A stretch of 64,000 bases of DNA from Lachnospiraceae bacterium (lineage in GTDB: Bacteria > Bacillota > Clostridia > Lachnospirales > Lachnospiraceae), in contig CAJTFL010000020.1 in assembly GCA_910575565.1 (NCBI GenBank), positions 20,358-84,357 on the forward strand, read 5' to 3'. Below are positions 50,996-59,740 of the stretch, piece by piece (positions within the stretch are counted from its first letter, which is position 1; each line of letters starts with the position of its first letter). The position numbers and the translations under genes were made by a program. The notes under the pieces are model-generated. The model saw only the letters and a list, made by a program, of their open reading frames with translations. It had not been told where the DNA came from and ran no database searches.

Positions 50996-51676
50996 ATGAT
51001 AAAAGAACAGCTGCACCAGGTACAGGAAAAGGTAAAGGCCGCCTGCATCCGGGCAGGGAGGGATCCGGGGGAGGTGACGCTGGTTGCCGTCAGCAAGACG
51101 AAGCCGGTGGAGCTACTTGAGGAGGCTTATGATGAGGGGATCCGGGATTTTGGGGAAAACAAAGTCCAGGAGATCTTAGAAAAAGAGGCAGTTATGGCAA
51201 AGGATATCCGATGGCATATGATCGGGCATTTGCAGCGGAATAAGGTAAGGCAGGTGATTGACAAGGCAGTGCTGATCCATTCCGTGGATTCTGTCCGCCT
51301 GGCAAGGCAGATCGAAGAAGAGGCGGCGAAAAAGGATCTTTGCGCTGATATCCTGCTGGAGGTAAATGTAGCCAGGGAGGCCAGCAAGTACGGCTTTCTG
51401 CCGGAGGAAGTGGAAGGCGCGGCCAGAGAAATTGGAAAATTTTCCCATATCCATATCCGCGGGCTGATGACAATTGCGCCTTTTGTCGAGAATTCCGAAG
51501 AAAATCGAAATGTTTTTCAAAAATTATTTCAATTATGTGTTGACATGAAAAGTAAAAACATCGATAATATTAACATGGACATCCTTTCAATGGGAATGTC
51601 CGGCGATTATGAAGTGGCAATCGAAGAGGGGGCTACCATAGTTCGGGTAGGAACCAGCATATTCGGTTCCCGGTAA
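50996..51676 (+). CDS. YggS-type PLP homeostasis protein
   Basis: This 226-residue protein is a single-domain fold-type III PLP-binding protein. The lysine is in TLVAVSKTKPVELLEEAY, followed by FGENKVQE and HMIGHLQRNK, with the phosphate loop in LSMGMSGDYEVAIEEGAT. The family buffers pyridoxal phosphate levels and has no known enzyme activity. It is typically found just upstream of sepF and ftsZ-linked genes in Gram-positives, as here. GGGGAGGG precedes the ATG. Confidence 0.93.
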   Translation: MIKEQLHQVQEKVKAACIRAGRDPGEVTLVAVSKTKPVELLEEAYDEGIRDFGENKVQEILEKEAVMAKDIRWHMIGHLQRNKVRQVIDKAVLIHSVDSVRLARQIEEEAAKKDLCADILLEVNVAREASKYGFLPEEVEGAAREIGKFSHIHIRGLMTIAPFVENSEENRNVFQKLFQLCVDMKSKNIDNINMDILSMGMSGDYEVAIEEGATIVRVGTSIFGSR

Positions 51677-51694
51677 AGATTGGAGAGAGCGTAA

Positions 51695-52207
51695 ATGAGT
51701 CTTTTAAGCAAGCTGATGAGTTCTATGCGTCTAAGTGGCGGGGATGAAGAAGACGATTACTATTTAGATGACGATGATTCATTTGAGGAAGAGTCTTCCA
51801 GAAAAGGGTTTTTTTCCAGAAGAACAGATGATGATGAATACGACGATGAACAGGACAGCCGCTCCCGTTTCCTTGGCAGCAGGAATAATAAAGTTGTTCC
51901 CATGAGAAGGAGTATGGAAGTTACGATGATCAGACCTACTTCGATGGAGGATTCCAGTGAGGTCTGCGATTATCTGCTTGCAGGGAAGGCCGTGGTGCTG
52001 AATCTGGAAGGGATGCATATGGAGGTGGCCCAGAGGATTATCGATTTTACTTCCGGCGCAACTTATTCCATTGGCGGAAATCTGCAGAAGATTTCCAACT
52101 ATATTTTCATTGCCACCCCTCAGTCGGTTGAGTTGTCCGGTGATTTCCAGGATTTGCTGTCCGGCGGCAATTTAGGCGGAGTATCCGGGATGAATGTCCG
52201 TATGTAA
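51695..52207 (+). CDS. sepF: Cell division protein SepF
   Basis: This 170-residue protein has an N-terminal amphipathic helix (MSLLSKLMSSMRL) for membrane binding, an acidic Asp/Glu/Ser-rich linker, and a C-terminal SepF domain (VCDYLLAGKAVVLNLEGM, then RIIDFTSGATYSIGG) that polymerises and tethers FtsZ to the membrane. It lies 18 bases after the PLP protein gene and ends with a terminator. Confidence 0.94.
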   Translation: MSLLSKLMSSMRLSGGDEEDDYYLDDDDSFEEESSRKGFFSRRTDDDEYDDEQDSRSRFLGSRNNKVVPMRRSMEVTMIRPTSMEDSSEVCDYLLAGKAVVLNLEGMHMEVAQRIIDFTSGATYSIGGNLQKISNYIFIATPQSVELSGDFQDLLSGGNLGGVSGMNVRM

Positions 52208-52231
52208 GCAGGCAAGGAATGCGATAAGTGG

Positions 52232-52274
52232 AAAAGCAAACATTTTCTTCCAGGGGGAGGATGTTTGCTTTTTT
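52232..52274 (+). terminator. Terminator after sepF
   Basis: AAAAGCAAACAT (52,232-52,243) is the perfect inverse of ATGTTTGCTTTT (52,261-52,272), followed by more T residues. Confidence 0.9.
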
Positions 52275-52390
52275 CTGTAGGGGTTAATGATTTGGGGAGT
52301 TTAACCTATCAAGGAAGTCCCACGCTTCCAAGTCGTAAAGACGAAAGCGGTGGGTTGGGGGACTTGCGTTAACAGGCAGGAGGAAAAGGA

Positions 52391-53476
52391 ATGGATCGTT
52401 TATGTGTACATTATGAGGGGAAGCCAGCCTACGATATTGTGCTGGGCCAGTCTTTTGATTTGCTGGCTCAGGAGGCGGCAAGGCTGGGCACGGGGAAGAA
52501 AAAGCTTTGCATTGTGACAGACTCCAATGTGGCTCCCCTTTACCTAGATGAGGTGGCCGGAAAGCTTAAGGAAGTATCTGCCCAGACAGATGTTTTTGTT
52601 TTTCCGGCGGGGGAGGAGCATAAGAACCTGGATACGGTCAGGAAGCTGTATGAAACGCTGGTTCAAAAAGCTTATGACCGCAGCGATATGCTGGTGGCCC
52701 TGGGAGGGGGCGTAACGGGGGATTTGTGCGGCTTTGGGGCGGCTACTTACCTTAGGGGGATTTCTTTTATCCAGATTCCCACTACGCTGCTGGCTCAGGT
52801 GGATTCCAGCATAGGGGGGAAGACGGGGGTGGATTTTGACGCCTATAAAAATATGGTTGGCGCTTTTCATATGCCCAGCCTGGTTTATACGAATGTAAGC
52901 ACTTTGTCTACCTTGGATGGGGAGCAGTTTGCCTCCGGCATGGGCGAGGTGATAAAGCATGGGCTGATTCGGGATAAGGCGTATTACGACTGGCTGGCCT
53001 GTAACCGGGGCGGCATTTTAAGGCGGGATCCGGATGCCTGCCAGGAGATGATTTTCGGGAGCAATAAAGTTAAGCGGGAAGTGGTGGAGGCGGATCCCAA
53101 GGAGAAGGGGGAGCGGGCGCTGTTAAATTTTGGACACACCTTAGGCCATGCCGTAGAGAAGCTGAAAGGCTTTTCCCTTCCCCACGGCCACTGCGTGGCT
53201 CTCGGCTGCCTGGCCGCCTGCCGGATTTCGGCAGGCCGGGGATATCTGTCTGAGGAAGAGCTTCTCGGGGTAAAGGCGGTGATGGAGGCCTTTGGGCTGC
53301 CCCTTGGGACGGAAGGGGTTTTCGCCGATCAGGTTTTTGAGGCGGTAAAGCACGATAAGAAGATGGAGGCCGGGAAGGTTAAGTTTATCCTGTTGGAAAA
53401 GCTGGGCCAGGCTTTCATAGACAAAACCGTCAGCCAGAAAGAAATGCTTTCGGGGCTATCGGAGATTTTATGTTAA
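52391..53476 (+). CDS. aroB: 3-dehydroquinate synthase
   Basis: This 361-residue enzyme is the second step of the shikimate pathway to aromatic amino acids. It is NAD- and metal-dependent, with GGGVTGDLCGFGAATYLRG, IPTTLLAQVDSSIGGKTGVD, and the metal histidines in FGHTLGHAVEKL and PHGHCVALG. No other aro gene is adjacent. AGGAGGAAAAGG precedes the ATG. Its last codons and stop (LSEILC) lie within the first unit of the tandem repeat described next. Confidence 0.95.
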   Translation: MDRLCVHYEGKPAYDIVLGQSFDLLAQEAARLGTGKKKLCIVTDSNVAPLYLDEVAGKLKEVSAQTDVFVFPAGEEHKNLDTVRKLYETLVQKAYDRSDMLVALGGGVTGDLCGFGAATYLRGISFIQIPTTLLAQVDSSIGGKTGVDFDAYKNMVGAFHMPSLVYTNVSTLSTLDGEQFASGMGEVIKHGLIRDKAYYDWLACNRGGILRRDPDACQEMIFGSNKVKREVVEADPKEKGERALLNFGHTLGHAVEKLKGFSLPHGHCVALGCLAACRISAGRGYLSEEELLGVKAVMEAFGLPLGTEGVFADQVFEAVKHDKKMEAGKVKFILLEKLGQAFIDKTVSQKEMLSGLSEILC

Positions 53477-53825
53477 CAGTTCAGCCAGTGGGAACCGCAT
53501 GGGTGAAAATCGTGCTTGCACGAATTTTCATCCATCGGTTTCCACTGAGGGAGCGCCCGTATATGAGCAAAAGGAGCTGCGCAAGCAGCGGAAAGCGCCG
53601 TAAGGCGCGATTTTGCGAATGGCGCGGGCTGAACGGACGGAAGATTTTATGTTAACAGTTCAGCCAGTGGGAACCGCATGGGTGAAAATCGTGCTTGCAC
53701 GAATTTTCATCCATCGGTTTCCGCTGAGGGAGCGCCCGTATATGAGCAAAAAGGAGCTGCGTAAGCAGCGGAAAGCGCCGAAAGGCGCGATTTTGCGAAT
53801 GGCGCGGCTGAACGGACGGTAGATT
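53464..53825. repeat. Tandem 179-bp hairpin-rich repeat, two copies, overlapping the aroB 3' end
   Basis: Unit 1 starts at about 53,464 (GATTTTATGTTAACAG) and unit 2 at about 53,643, with nearly identical sequence and only a few differences. A partial third start (GATTTTATCATAACAG) follows at about 53,822. Each unit holds several hairpins: TGAAAATCGTGC-TT-GCACGAATTTTCA, GCTGC-GCAA-GCAGC and GCGCC-GTAA-GGCGC. Short frames inside are not believable genes. The first unit supplies the aroB stop codon, and copies may have been fixed by duplication here. Related sequence occurs at 28,060-28,240. Confidence 0.8.
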
Positions 53826-53852
53826 TTATCATAACAGAACGGTGGATATAAG

Positions 53853-54392
53853 ATGATGTCTGAACAATTAACAAGATTAAAAGAAAAGCGGGCAGGGTTT
53901 ATCCTGGTTTTTTTGTGTGCCGCGCTGCTGATCTGGCTGGATCAGTGGACGAAGAAGCTGGCCCTTGCCCATTTAAAGGATCAGCCGGAGATTGTTATCT
54001 GGAAGGGTGTGTTTGAGCTCCGTTATCTGGAAAACAGGGGGGCTGCCTTTGGGATGCTCCAGGGCCGCCAGGTGTTTTTCTTTTTGGTGGCGGTGATTGT
54101 CCTGGCGGGGGTGGGCTACGCCTTTTGCCGGATGCCGTTTAACCGCCATTACCTTCCCCTGTGGGCCTGCCTGGTTTTGCTGGTATCCGGTGCGCTGGGG
54201 AATATGATTGACCGGATTAGCCGGCAGTTCGTGGTTGATTTTTTGTATTTTTCCCTGATTGATTTTCCGATTTTTAATGTGGCGGACTGTTACGTTACGG
54301 TTTCGGCTATCCTTTTGGTGTTCCTGGTGACGTGGCGCTATGATGAGGGTGATTTGGCCGTGTTTTCCTGGAAAAAGGGGGAGTCTCTTTGA
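53853..54392 (+). CDS. lspA: Lipoprotein signal peptidase LspA
   Basis: This 179-residue membrane aspartic protease has four helices and the family boxes LIWLDQWTKKLAL, ENRGAAFGM, LGNMIDRI with VVDFLYF (first catalytic Asp) and FPIFNVADCYVT (second). It cleaves lipoprotein signal peptides such as those of the B12-binding protein and probably the carboxypeptidase in this window. Two adjacent ATGs (53,853 and 53,856) are both possible. It overlaps the next gene by one base. Confidence 0.94.
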   Translation: MMSEQLTRLKEKRAGFILVFLCAALLIWLDQWTKKLALAHLKDQPEIVIWKGVFELRYLENRGAAFGMLQGRQVFFFLVAVIVLAGVGYAFCRMPFNRHYLPLWACLVLLVSGALGNMIDRISRQFVVDFLYFSLIDFPIFNVADCYVTVSAILLVFLVTWRYDEGDLAVFSWKKGESL

Positions 54393-55309
54393 TGCTTCGT
54401 TTTGTGGTGGGGGAGGAAGATGGGGATATCCGGATTGACAAATACCTGTCAGGCTGCTGTGAGGATATGTCCCGCTCCTTTCTCCAAAAGCTCCTTAAAG
54501 AGGGCAGCGTGCTGGTGGACGAAAAGCCGGTGAAAAGCAGCTATAAAGTGGACAGCGGAGACGTGGTTACGCTTGATGTGCCGGAGGCGGTGGAGCCGGA
54601 AATTTTGGCAGAGCCCATGGAACTGGAAATTCTGTACGAGGACGAGGATGTGGTGCTGGTTAACAAGCCTAAGGGAATGGTGGTTCACCCTGGGGCAGGC
54701 CATTTGACTGGGACGCTGGTAAACGGGCTGATGTACCACTGCCGGGGACAGCTTTCAGGGATCAATGGGATTTTACGGCCTGGCATTGTCCACCGGATCG
54801 ATATGGACACCACCGGGATCTTGGTCGTCTGCAAAAATGACCAGGCACACAAAAGCATTGCCGCCCAGCTAAAGGAGCATTCGATTACCAGAAGGTACTG
54901 GGCGATTGTCCATGGGCGGATCGATGAAGAGGAAATCACCGTAGACGCCCCCATTGGACGCCATCCTACAGAGCGGAAAAAGATGAGCATCCACGCAAGA
55001 AATGGGAAGCCTGCCATTACCCATATTACGGTGATTAAGCAATTCAAGGGGTACGCTTACGTAGAATGCCGTTTGGAAACGGGCAGGACACACCAGATCC
55101 GGGTGCATATGGCCAGCATCGGGCATCCGCTTTTGGGGGATCGGGTTTACGGCCCGGATAAATGCCCCTTTCCTCAGCTAAGGGGGCAGACGCTCCATGC
55201 AGGCATCCTGGGCTTTGTCCATCCCAGGACAGGCCAATATATGGAGTTTAATGCCCCGCTGCCGGAATATTTCCGTCATTTGCTGGATAAACTGGAAAAA
55301 ATTAAATAA
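54392..55309 (+). CDS. RluA-family 23S rRNA pseudouridine synthase
   Basis: This 305-residue enzyme has an N-terminal S4 RNA-binding domain (RIDKYLSGCCEDMSRSFLQK) and the RluA catalytic domain with HRIDMDTTGILV, which contains the catalytic aspartate. The residue before it is Met where Lys or Arg is usual, and DTT replaces DTS. LETGRTHQIRVHMA is the second signature. It is most like RluD, which modifies helix 69, but the exact target cannot be set. It follows lspA with TGATG overlap, as in many Firmicutes. Confidence 0.9.
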   Translation: MLRFVVGEEDGDIRIDKYLSGCCEDMSRSFLQKLLKEGSVLVDEKPVKSSYKVDSGDVVTLDVPEAVEPEILAEPMELEILYEDEDVVLVNKPKGMVVHPGAGHLTGTLVNGLMYHCRGQLSGINGILRPGIVHRIDMDTTGILVVCKNDQAHKSIAAQLKEHSITRRYWAIVHGRIDEEEITVDAPIGRHPTERKKMSIHARNGKPAITHITVIKQFKGYAYVECRLETGRTHQIRVHMASIGHPLLGDRVYGPDKCPFPQLRGQTLHAGILGFVHPRTGQYMEFNAPLPEYFRHLLDKLEKIK

Positions 55310-55347
55310 TGAATATACTTTTTTGGGAATTTATAGTATAATAATAA

Positions 55348-55430
55348 GATGATGCTAGGGTCAAAAGGTCTAAAACCCGATGCAGGCCTGCCTGCAAGGG
55401 GATTTTTGAACTTGAGCCCCGCCAAAACAT
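55348..55430. repeat. Dispersed palindromic repeat, copy 2
   Basis: GATGATGCTAGGGTCAAAAG at the left matches copy 1 in the mutS-mutL gap. The tip is GCAGGCCTGCCTGC, and the right half is GATTTTTGAACTTGAGCCCC. It lies in the 213-base gap between the RluA-type gene and the cytidylate kinase-like gene, just after a TATAAT-rich stretch. Confidence 0.65.
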
Positions 55431-55522
55431 GAAAAAGCTTGTTAAGAAAGCAAAAAATTAATCGTTAATTATTTGATCCATGCAGGAAATCGGAGTTCAG
55501 ATGCTGGAAAGGAGAAATGCTT

Positions 55523-56158
55523 ATGAACGGAAATTTAGTGATTACAATCGGGCGTCAGTGCGGAAGCGCGGGGCGGAAAATCGGCATGAAGCTGGCGGAA
55601 GAATTGGGGGTAAAGTGTTACGATAAGGAGCTGCTGTCCTTGGCGGCAAAGCACAGCGGCCTTTGCGAGGAATTATTCGAGACCCATGACGAGAAGCCCA
55701 CCAGCAGTTTTCTCTATTCTTTGGTCATGGATACGTATTCTATGGGGTATACTTCTTCGGCGTATATGGATATGCCCATTAACCATAAAGTTTTTTTGGC
55801 TCAGTTCGACACCATTAAGAAGCTTGCGGCGGAAGAGTCCTGCGTGATCGTAGGGCGGTGTGCGGATTATGCCCTGGCGGATTATCCCAACACCGTGACC
55901 GTGTTCATTTCCGGGGATGAGAAGGATAAGATTGCTTATTTAAAGGATTTGTACCATTTGGATGATGCCAAGGCAAAGGATACGATGATTAAGACGGACA
56001 AGAAGCGGGCCAGCTATTATAACTACTATTCCAGCAAAAAATGGGGGGACGCCAAAGGATACGATCTGTGCGTCAATAGCAGCGCTGTAGGTTATGACGG
56101 GGCAGTGAAGATTATACGGGCTTTTGCCGAGGCAAAGCAGGCATGGAAGAATCGGTGA
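55523..56158 (+). CDS. Cytidylate kinase-like family protein
   Basis: This 211-residue protein begins with a P-loop variant (ITIGRQCGSAGRKIGMKLAE) and contains CYDKELLSLAAKHSGL and IVGRCADYAL, the pattern of the cytidylate kinase-like family (not the canonical Cmk). It probably phosphorylates a nucleotide or related small molecule, but the substrate is unknown. The ATG at 55,523 has AAAGGAG 8 bases upstream; the ATG at 55,517 would be too close. It is a single gene before the rplU promoter. Confidence 0.82.
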   Translation: MNGNLVITIGRQCGSAGRKIGMKLAEELGVKCYDKELLSLAAKHSGLCEELFETHDEKPTSSFLYSLVMDTYSMGYTSSAYMDMPINHKVFLAQFDTIKKLAAEESCVIVGRCADYALADYPNTVTVFISGDEKDKIAYLKDLYHLDDAKAKDTMIKTDKKRASYYNYYSSKKWGDAKGYDLCVNSSAVGYDGAVKIIRAFAEAKQAWKNR

Positions 56159-56238
56159 ATCTTCTTGTCCGGCGCAGATGCCAGGAAGATTCACTGTCTG
56201 AATTGTTGCAATATATCGGAAATATGCCGGGAAACAGC

Positions 56239-56267
56239 TTGACAAGCAAAGGCTGGTATGCTATGAT
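56239..56267 (+). promoter_or_regulatory. Promoter of the rplU operon
   Basis: TTGACA (56,239-56,244) and TATGAT (56,262-56,267) are 17 bases apart, just before the leader RNA of ribosomal protein L21. Confidence 0.85.
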
Positions 56268-56274
56268 ACTTGGG

Positions 56275-56350
56275 TATGCCGCACGGCGAGGTTATAAGGC
56301 TGCGTAAGCGGACACCACAGCCGGCGAGTAATGATAAATAGGAGGTCCTT
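56275..56350 (+). promoter_or_regulatory. Ribosomal protein L21 leader
   Basis: The untranslated leader reads TATGCCGCACGGCGAGGTTA and continues AAGGCTGCGTAAGCGGACAC, then CACAGCCGGCGAGTAA. This is close to the known L21 leader motif of Firmicutes, with a short hairpin and a pseudoknot-like CGGC pairing. It lies between the promoter and the AGGAGG of rplU. In this family the leader is thought to bind L21 and lower its own translation. Confidence 0.75.
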
Positions 56351-56353
56351 AAG

Positions 56354-56662
56354 ATGTACGCGATTATTGCAACAGGCGGAAAGCAGTACAAGGTAGCTGA
56401 GGGCGATATCATTAAGGTAGAGAAGCTTGGCGTAGAAGCTGGCGAGACCGTTACCTTTGACCAGGTATTGGCGGTAAGCAACGGCGAATTGACAGTGGGA
56501 TGCCCAACTGTAGACGGAGCGAGTGTAACTGCATCGGTAGTGAAGGAAGGCAAGGGCAAGAAAGTTATCGTCTACAAGTATAAGAGGAAAACCGGGTATC
56601 ACAAGAAGAACGGCCACAGGCAGCTCTTTACCCAGGTAAAGATTGAAAAGATCAACGCGTAG
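56354..56662 (+). CDS. rplU: 50S ribosomal protein L21
   Basis: This 102-residue protein begins [18 protein letters not shown] and ends with the [15 protein letters not shown] segment that contacts 23S rRNA. Length and sequence are fully typical. AGGAGGTCC precedes the ATG. It is the first gene of the rplU-prp-rpmA set. Confidence 0.98.
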   Translation: MYAIIATGGKQYKVAEGDIIKVEKLGVEAGETVTFDQVLAVSNGELTVGCPTVDGASVTASVVKEGKGKKVIVYKYKRKTGYHKKNGHRQLFTQVKIEKINA

Positions 56663-56664
56663 CT

Positions 56665-56994
56665 ATGATTCGCGTGACTGTATTTCAGGATTCCGGCGGG
56701 CAGGCGGAGGGGATAGCCTGCGTCGGCCATGCAGGTTACGGCCAGGAAGGCACGGATATTGTCTGTGCTGCCGTATCAGCCTTAGTCCTTAATATGGCTA
56801 ATTCCGTGGAGCGCTTCACGGATGATGGGTTTGAGGGGCAGGAGGACGAGGAGGCTGGCAGCTTTACATTCCGCTTTACCGGAAAGGCCAGCGTGGAATC
56901 CAGGCTTTTGATGGATTCCCTGATCTTAGGGCTTTCCAATATCCGGGAAGCTTACGGGGAAGAATATATTGCGATTAACGTTAAGGAGGTGTAA
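56665..56994 (+). CDS. prp: Ribosomal-processing cysteine protease Prp
   Basis: This 109-residue protein (formerly YsxB) has the catalytic histidine in CVGHAGYGQEGTD and the catalytic cysteine in IVCAAVSALVLN. Prp removes the N-terminal extension of ribosomal protein L27 in Firmicutes. The L27 gene 3 bases downstream encodes exactly such an extension, so enzyme and substrate are adjacent. It starts 2 bases after rplU. Confidence 0.95.
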   Translation: MIRVTVFQDSGGQAEGIACVGHAGYGQEGTDIVCAAVSALVLNMANSVERFTDDGFEGQEDEEAGSFTFRFTGKASVESRLLMDSLILGLSNIREAYGEEYIAINVKEV

Positions 56995-56997
56995 GAA

Positions 56998-57288
56998 ATG
57001 TTTCAGATGAACCTTCAATTATTTGCTCATAAAAAGGGTGTTGGTTCCACCAAGAACGGACGTGATTCCGAGTCCAAGCGCCTTGGCGCAAAGAGGGCGG
57101 ACGGCCAGTTTGTGTTAGCCGGGAATATTCTCTATAGGCAGCGCGGAACTAAGATTCACCCAGGCAACAACGTAGGCAGAGGCGGAGATGATACCTTATT
57201 TGCTTTGATTGACGGTGTTGTACGGTTTGAACGGAAGGGCAGGGACAAGAAGCAGGTTTCTGTTTATCCGAAGGTAATCAATGAATAA
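56998..57288 (+). CDS. rpmA: 50S ribosomal protein L27 with Prp-cleavable extension
   Basis: This 96-residue protein begins [20 protein letters not shown]. The MNLQLF segment before AHKKG is the known Prp cleavage signal of Firmicutes, cut after Phe so that mature L27 begins with Ala-His-Lys-Lys and can reach the peptidyl transferase centre. The rest is standard L27. TTAAGGAGG precedes the ATG. A terminator follows 11 bases after the stop. Confidence 0.98.
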   Translation: MFQMNLQLFAHKKGVGSTKNGRDSESKRLGAKRADGQFVLAGNILYRQRGTKIHPGNNVGRGGDDTLFALIDGVVRFERKGRDKKQVSVYPKVINE

Positions 57289-57299
57289 TGGGCAGGACA

Positions 57300-57331
57300 G
57301 GCTTCATACTGGTTGGTATGGAGCCTTTTTC
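57300..57331 (+). terminator. Terminator after rpmA
   Basis: GGCTTCATAC (57,300-57,309) pairs with GTATGGAGCC (57,316-57,325) with one G-T pair, followed by TTTTTC. Confidence 0.85.
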
Positions 57332-57427
57332 GATTCATGAAATTGCACCCGCAAACCTGATGCGCTGGCATAGGGAGCATCATCCTGCCAGTATGCTGGG
57401 AGAGTAAAAGAAAGGTATGGTATTGCC

Positions 57428-58714
57428 ATGTTTTGTGACAATGCAAAAATATTGATTAAGTCGGGCAAAGGCGGAGACGGCCATGTTTCCTTTCGCCGGG
57501 AGCTTTACGTGCCTGCCGGGGGGCCTGACGGCGGGGACGGCGGCAGAGGCGGGGACATCATTTTCCAGGTGGATGACGGCTTAAATACGCTGACAGACTT
57601 CCGCCATGTGAGGAAGTATGCCGCCTCTAACGGGAAGGAAGGCGGAAAACGCCGCTGCCACGGCGCGGACGGGGAAGATCTGGTGATTAAAGTGCCGGAG
57701 GGGACGGTAATTAAGGATTTTGAGACTGGAAAGGTCATTGCGGATATGTCCGGCAAAAACCGCCGGGAGGTAATCCTAAAGGGCGGGAAGGGCGGCCTGG
57801 GGAATATGCATTTTGCTACCTCCACCATGCAGGCGCCTAAGTATGCCCAGCCGGGCCAGCCGGCCATAGAGCTTTGGGTGCAGCTGGAGCTTAAGGTAAT
57901 TGCCGACGTGGGGCTGGTAGGCTTCCCTAATGTAGGGAAATCCACCCTCCTTTCCCGGGTGAGCAATGCCAGGCCGAAGATTGCCAACTATCATTTTACC
58001 ACCTTGGATCCCCATTTAGGCGTGGTGGATCTAGACGGGGAGGCCGGATTTGTGATGGCGGATATCCCGGGCCTGATCGAAGGGGCTGCTAAAGGGGTGG
58101 GCTTAGGCCATGAGTTTTTGCGCCATGTGGAGAGGACAAGGGTGCTGATCCATGTGGTGGATGCCGCTTCCACAGAAGGGCGTGATCCGGTGGAGGATAT
58201 CCGGGCCATTAACCGGGAGCTTAAGGCTTACGATCCTGCCCTGGCTGAAAAGAAACAGGTGATTGCTGCCAATAAAGTCGATGTGATCGATTGGGATGGA
58301 GAAGATCCGGTGGAAAAACTTAAGGCTGAATTTGAGCCGGAGGGAATCCGGGTGTTTCCTATTTCCGCCGTAAGCGGGCAGGGAGTGAAGGAGCTGCTTT
58401 ATTCGGTAAAGGAGCTGCTAAACAGCATAAAGCAGACTCCGGTCGTGTTCGAGCGGGAATTCGACCTTTCTTCCATTGAGGCAGCCCCAAGCCTTCCTTA
58501 TACCGTGGAAAAGGACGAGGAAGGGATCTATGTGGTAGAAGGGCCGCGCATCGAGAAGATGCTGGGGTATACGAACCTGGAGTCAGAGAAAGGCTTTGAA
58601 TTTTTCCAGAAGTTTTTAAAGAATAATGGGATCCTGGATGAACTGGAAAAAGCTGGGATACAGGAAGGGGACACGGTTCGGATGTACGGGCTGGTCTTCG
58701 ATTACTATAAATAA
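57428..58714 (+). CDS. obgE: Obg GTPase (ribosome assembly and stress)
   Basis: This 428-residue protein has the glycine-rich Obg fold at the N-terminus (SGKGGDGHVSFRRE, PDGGDGGRGGD), a GTPase domain with GFPNVGKSTLL, DIPGLIEGAAKG and NKVD, and the C-terminal OCT domain (about residues 350-428), which is present in Gram-positives. It acts in 50S subunit maturation. The order L27-Obg-YhbY-NadD is a standard Clostridia arrangement. Confidence 0.97.
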   Translation: MFCDNAKILIKSGKGGDGHVSFRRELYVPAGGPDGGDGGRGGDIIFQVDDGLNTLTDFRHVRKYAASNGKEGGKRRCHGADGEDLVIKVPEGTVIKDFETGKVIADMSGKNRREVILKGGKGGLGNMHFATSTMQAPKYAQPGQPAIELWVQLELKVIADVGLVGFPNVGKSTLLSRVSNARPKIANYHFTTLDPHLGVVDLDGEAGFVMADIPGLIEGAAKGVGLGHEFLRHVERTRVLIHVVDAASTEGRDPVEDIRAINRELKAYDPALAEKKQVIAANKVDVIDWDGEDPVEKLKAEFEPEGIRVFPISAVSGQGVKELLYSVKELLNSIKQTPVVFEREFDLSSIEAAPSLPYTVEKDEEGIYVVEGPRIEKMLGYTNLESEKGFEFFQKFLKNNGILDELEKAGIQEGDTVRMYGLVFDYYK

Positions 58715-58747
58715 GGGATTGTACAAAGAGTGGAGGAGTAGAGATAA

Positions 58748-59044
58748 ATGACCAGTAAGCAGAGATCTTACCTGAAAGGATTGGCAATGAATATGGAGCC
58801 GATTTTCCAGATTGGGAAATCAGGCCTGACGCCGGAGATAACGGAGGCGGTAAGCCAGGCCTTGGAGGCCAGGGAGCTGATAAAAATTACCCTGTTAAAA
58901 AACTGCCTGGATGACGGGGAGCCGCTTGCCGAAACGCTGGCACAGCGCACCCGTTCCCAGTTAGTGCAGGTAATCGGCAGGAAAATCGTCCTTTACCGGC
59001 CGGCAAAGGATGTGGCAAAGAGGAAAATTGAGCTTCCCCGGTAA
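58748..59044 (+). CDS. yhbY: YhbY/CRM-domain RNA-binding protein
   Basis: This 98-residue protein has a single CRM domain: SKQRSYLKGLAMNMEPIFQI, then GKSGLTPEI, and the GxxG-type RSQLVQVIGRKIVLYRP loop. It binds ribosomal RNA and is involved in 50S assembly. It lies 33 bases after obgE with GGAGGAG before its ATG. Confidence 0.93.
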   Translation: MTSKQRSYLKGLAMNMEPIFQIGKSGLTPEITEAVSQALEARELIKITLLKNCLDDGEPLAETLAQRTRSQLVQVIGRKIVLYRPAKDVAKRKIELPR

Positions 59045-59095
59045 TCCATCGTTTCCAGGGAGCTTTGACGTTTAAGACCGCATAAGGAGGCAGCG

Positions 59096-59740
59096 ATGGC
59101 CAGGATTGGGATAATGGGCGGAACCTTTGATCCGATTCACTGGGGGCATCTTTCCATAGGCAGGCAGGCCAGGAGGGAATGGGGCCTTAAGGAAGTATGG
59201 TATATGCCTTCCGGGCAGCCGCCCCATAAAAAGGATCATCAGGTGACGGACGGGGATAAGCGCTGCGCTATGGTAAAGCTTGCGCTAAAGGGGGAGGAAG
59301 GCTTGGTATTTTCTGATTTTGAGCTCAGGCGTCCGGGGAACACATATACGGCCCAGACGCTGCGGCTGCTTAGGGCCGCGTATCCGGAGCATGAGTTTTA
59401 TTTTATTTTAGGCGCAGATTCCCTTTACGAGATTGAACAGTGGTATCACCCGGAACAGATTATGGATCAGGCGGTGATTTTGGCGGCCTGCCGGGAATAC
59501 AGCCAGTCCCATCCCAGCCTAGAGGCGCAGATTGGCTGCCTGGCTGAAAAGTACGGAGCCAGGATTTACCGGCTTCACAGCCGGGAAATGGATGTTTCTT
59601 CCAAGGAAATCCGTGACATGGTTTCAGATGGCAGGGAGCCTAAGGGGCTGCTTCCGGAAACCGTCTTGGCGTATATTCGGGAGCATGGTCTGTATAGACG
59701 GGAAGCGGACAGCAATAATTGCCAAGGAGGAAAGAAATGA
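59096..59740 (+). CDS. nadD: Nicotinate-nucleotide adenylyltransferase
   Basis: This 214-residue enzyme makes deamido-NAD from nicotinate mononucleotide and ATP. It has MGGTFDPIHWGHL (HxGH motif), LGADSLYEIEQWY and VSSKEIRDMV (substrate loop). It lies 51 bases after yhbY with AAGGAGG upstream, and overlaps the YqeK gene by 4 bases. Confidence 0.96.
   Translation: MARIGIMGGTFDPIHWGHLSIGRQARREWGLKEVWYMPSGQPPHKKDHQVTDGDKRCAMVKLALKGEEGLVFSDFELRRPGNTYTAQTLRLLRAAYPEHEFYFILGADSLYEIEQWYHPEQIMDQAVILAACREYSQSHPSLEAQIGCLAEKYGARIYRLHSREMDVSSKEIRDMVSDGREPKGLLPETVLAYIREHGLYRREADSNNCQGGKK

Noticed and set aside
53470..53822. Two short frames (61 and 69 codons) inside the 179-bp tandem repeat
   Set aside because: They follow the repeat units exactly, consist of palindromic non-coding sequence, and have no ribosome binding site.
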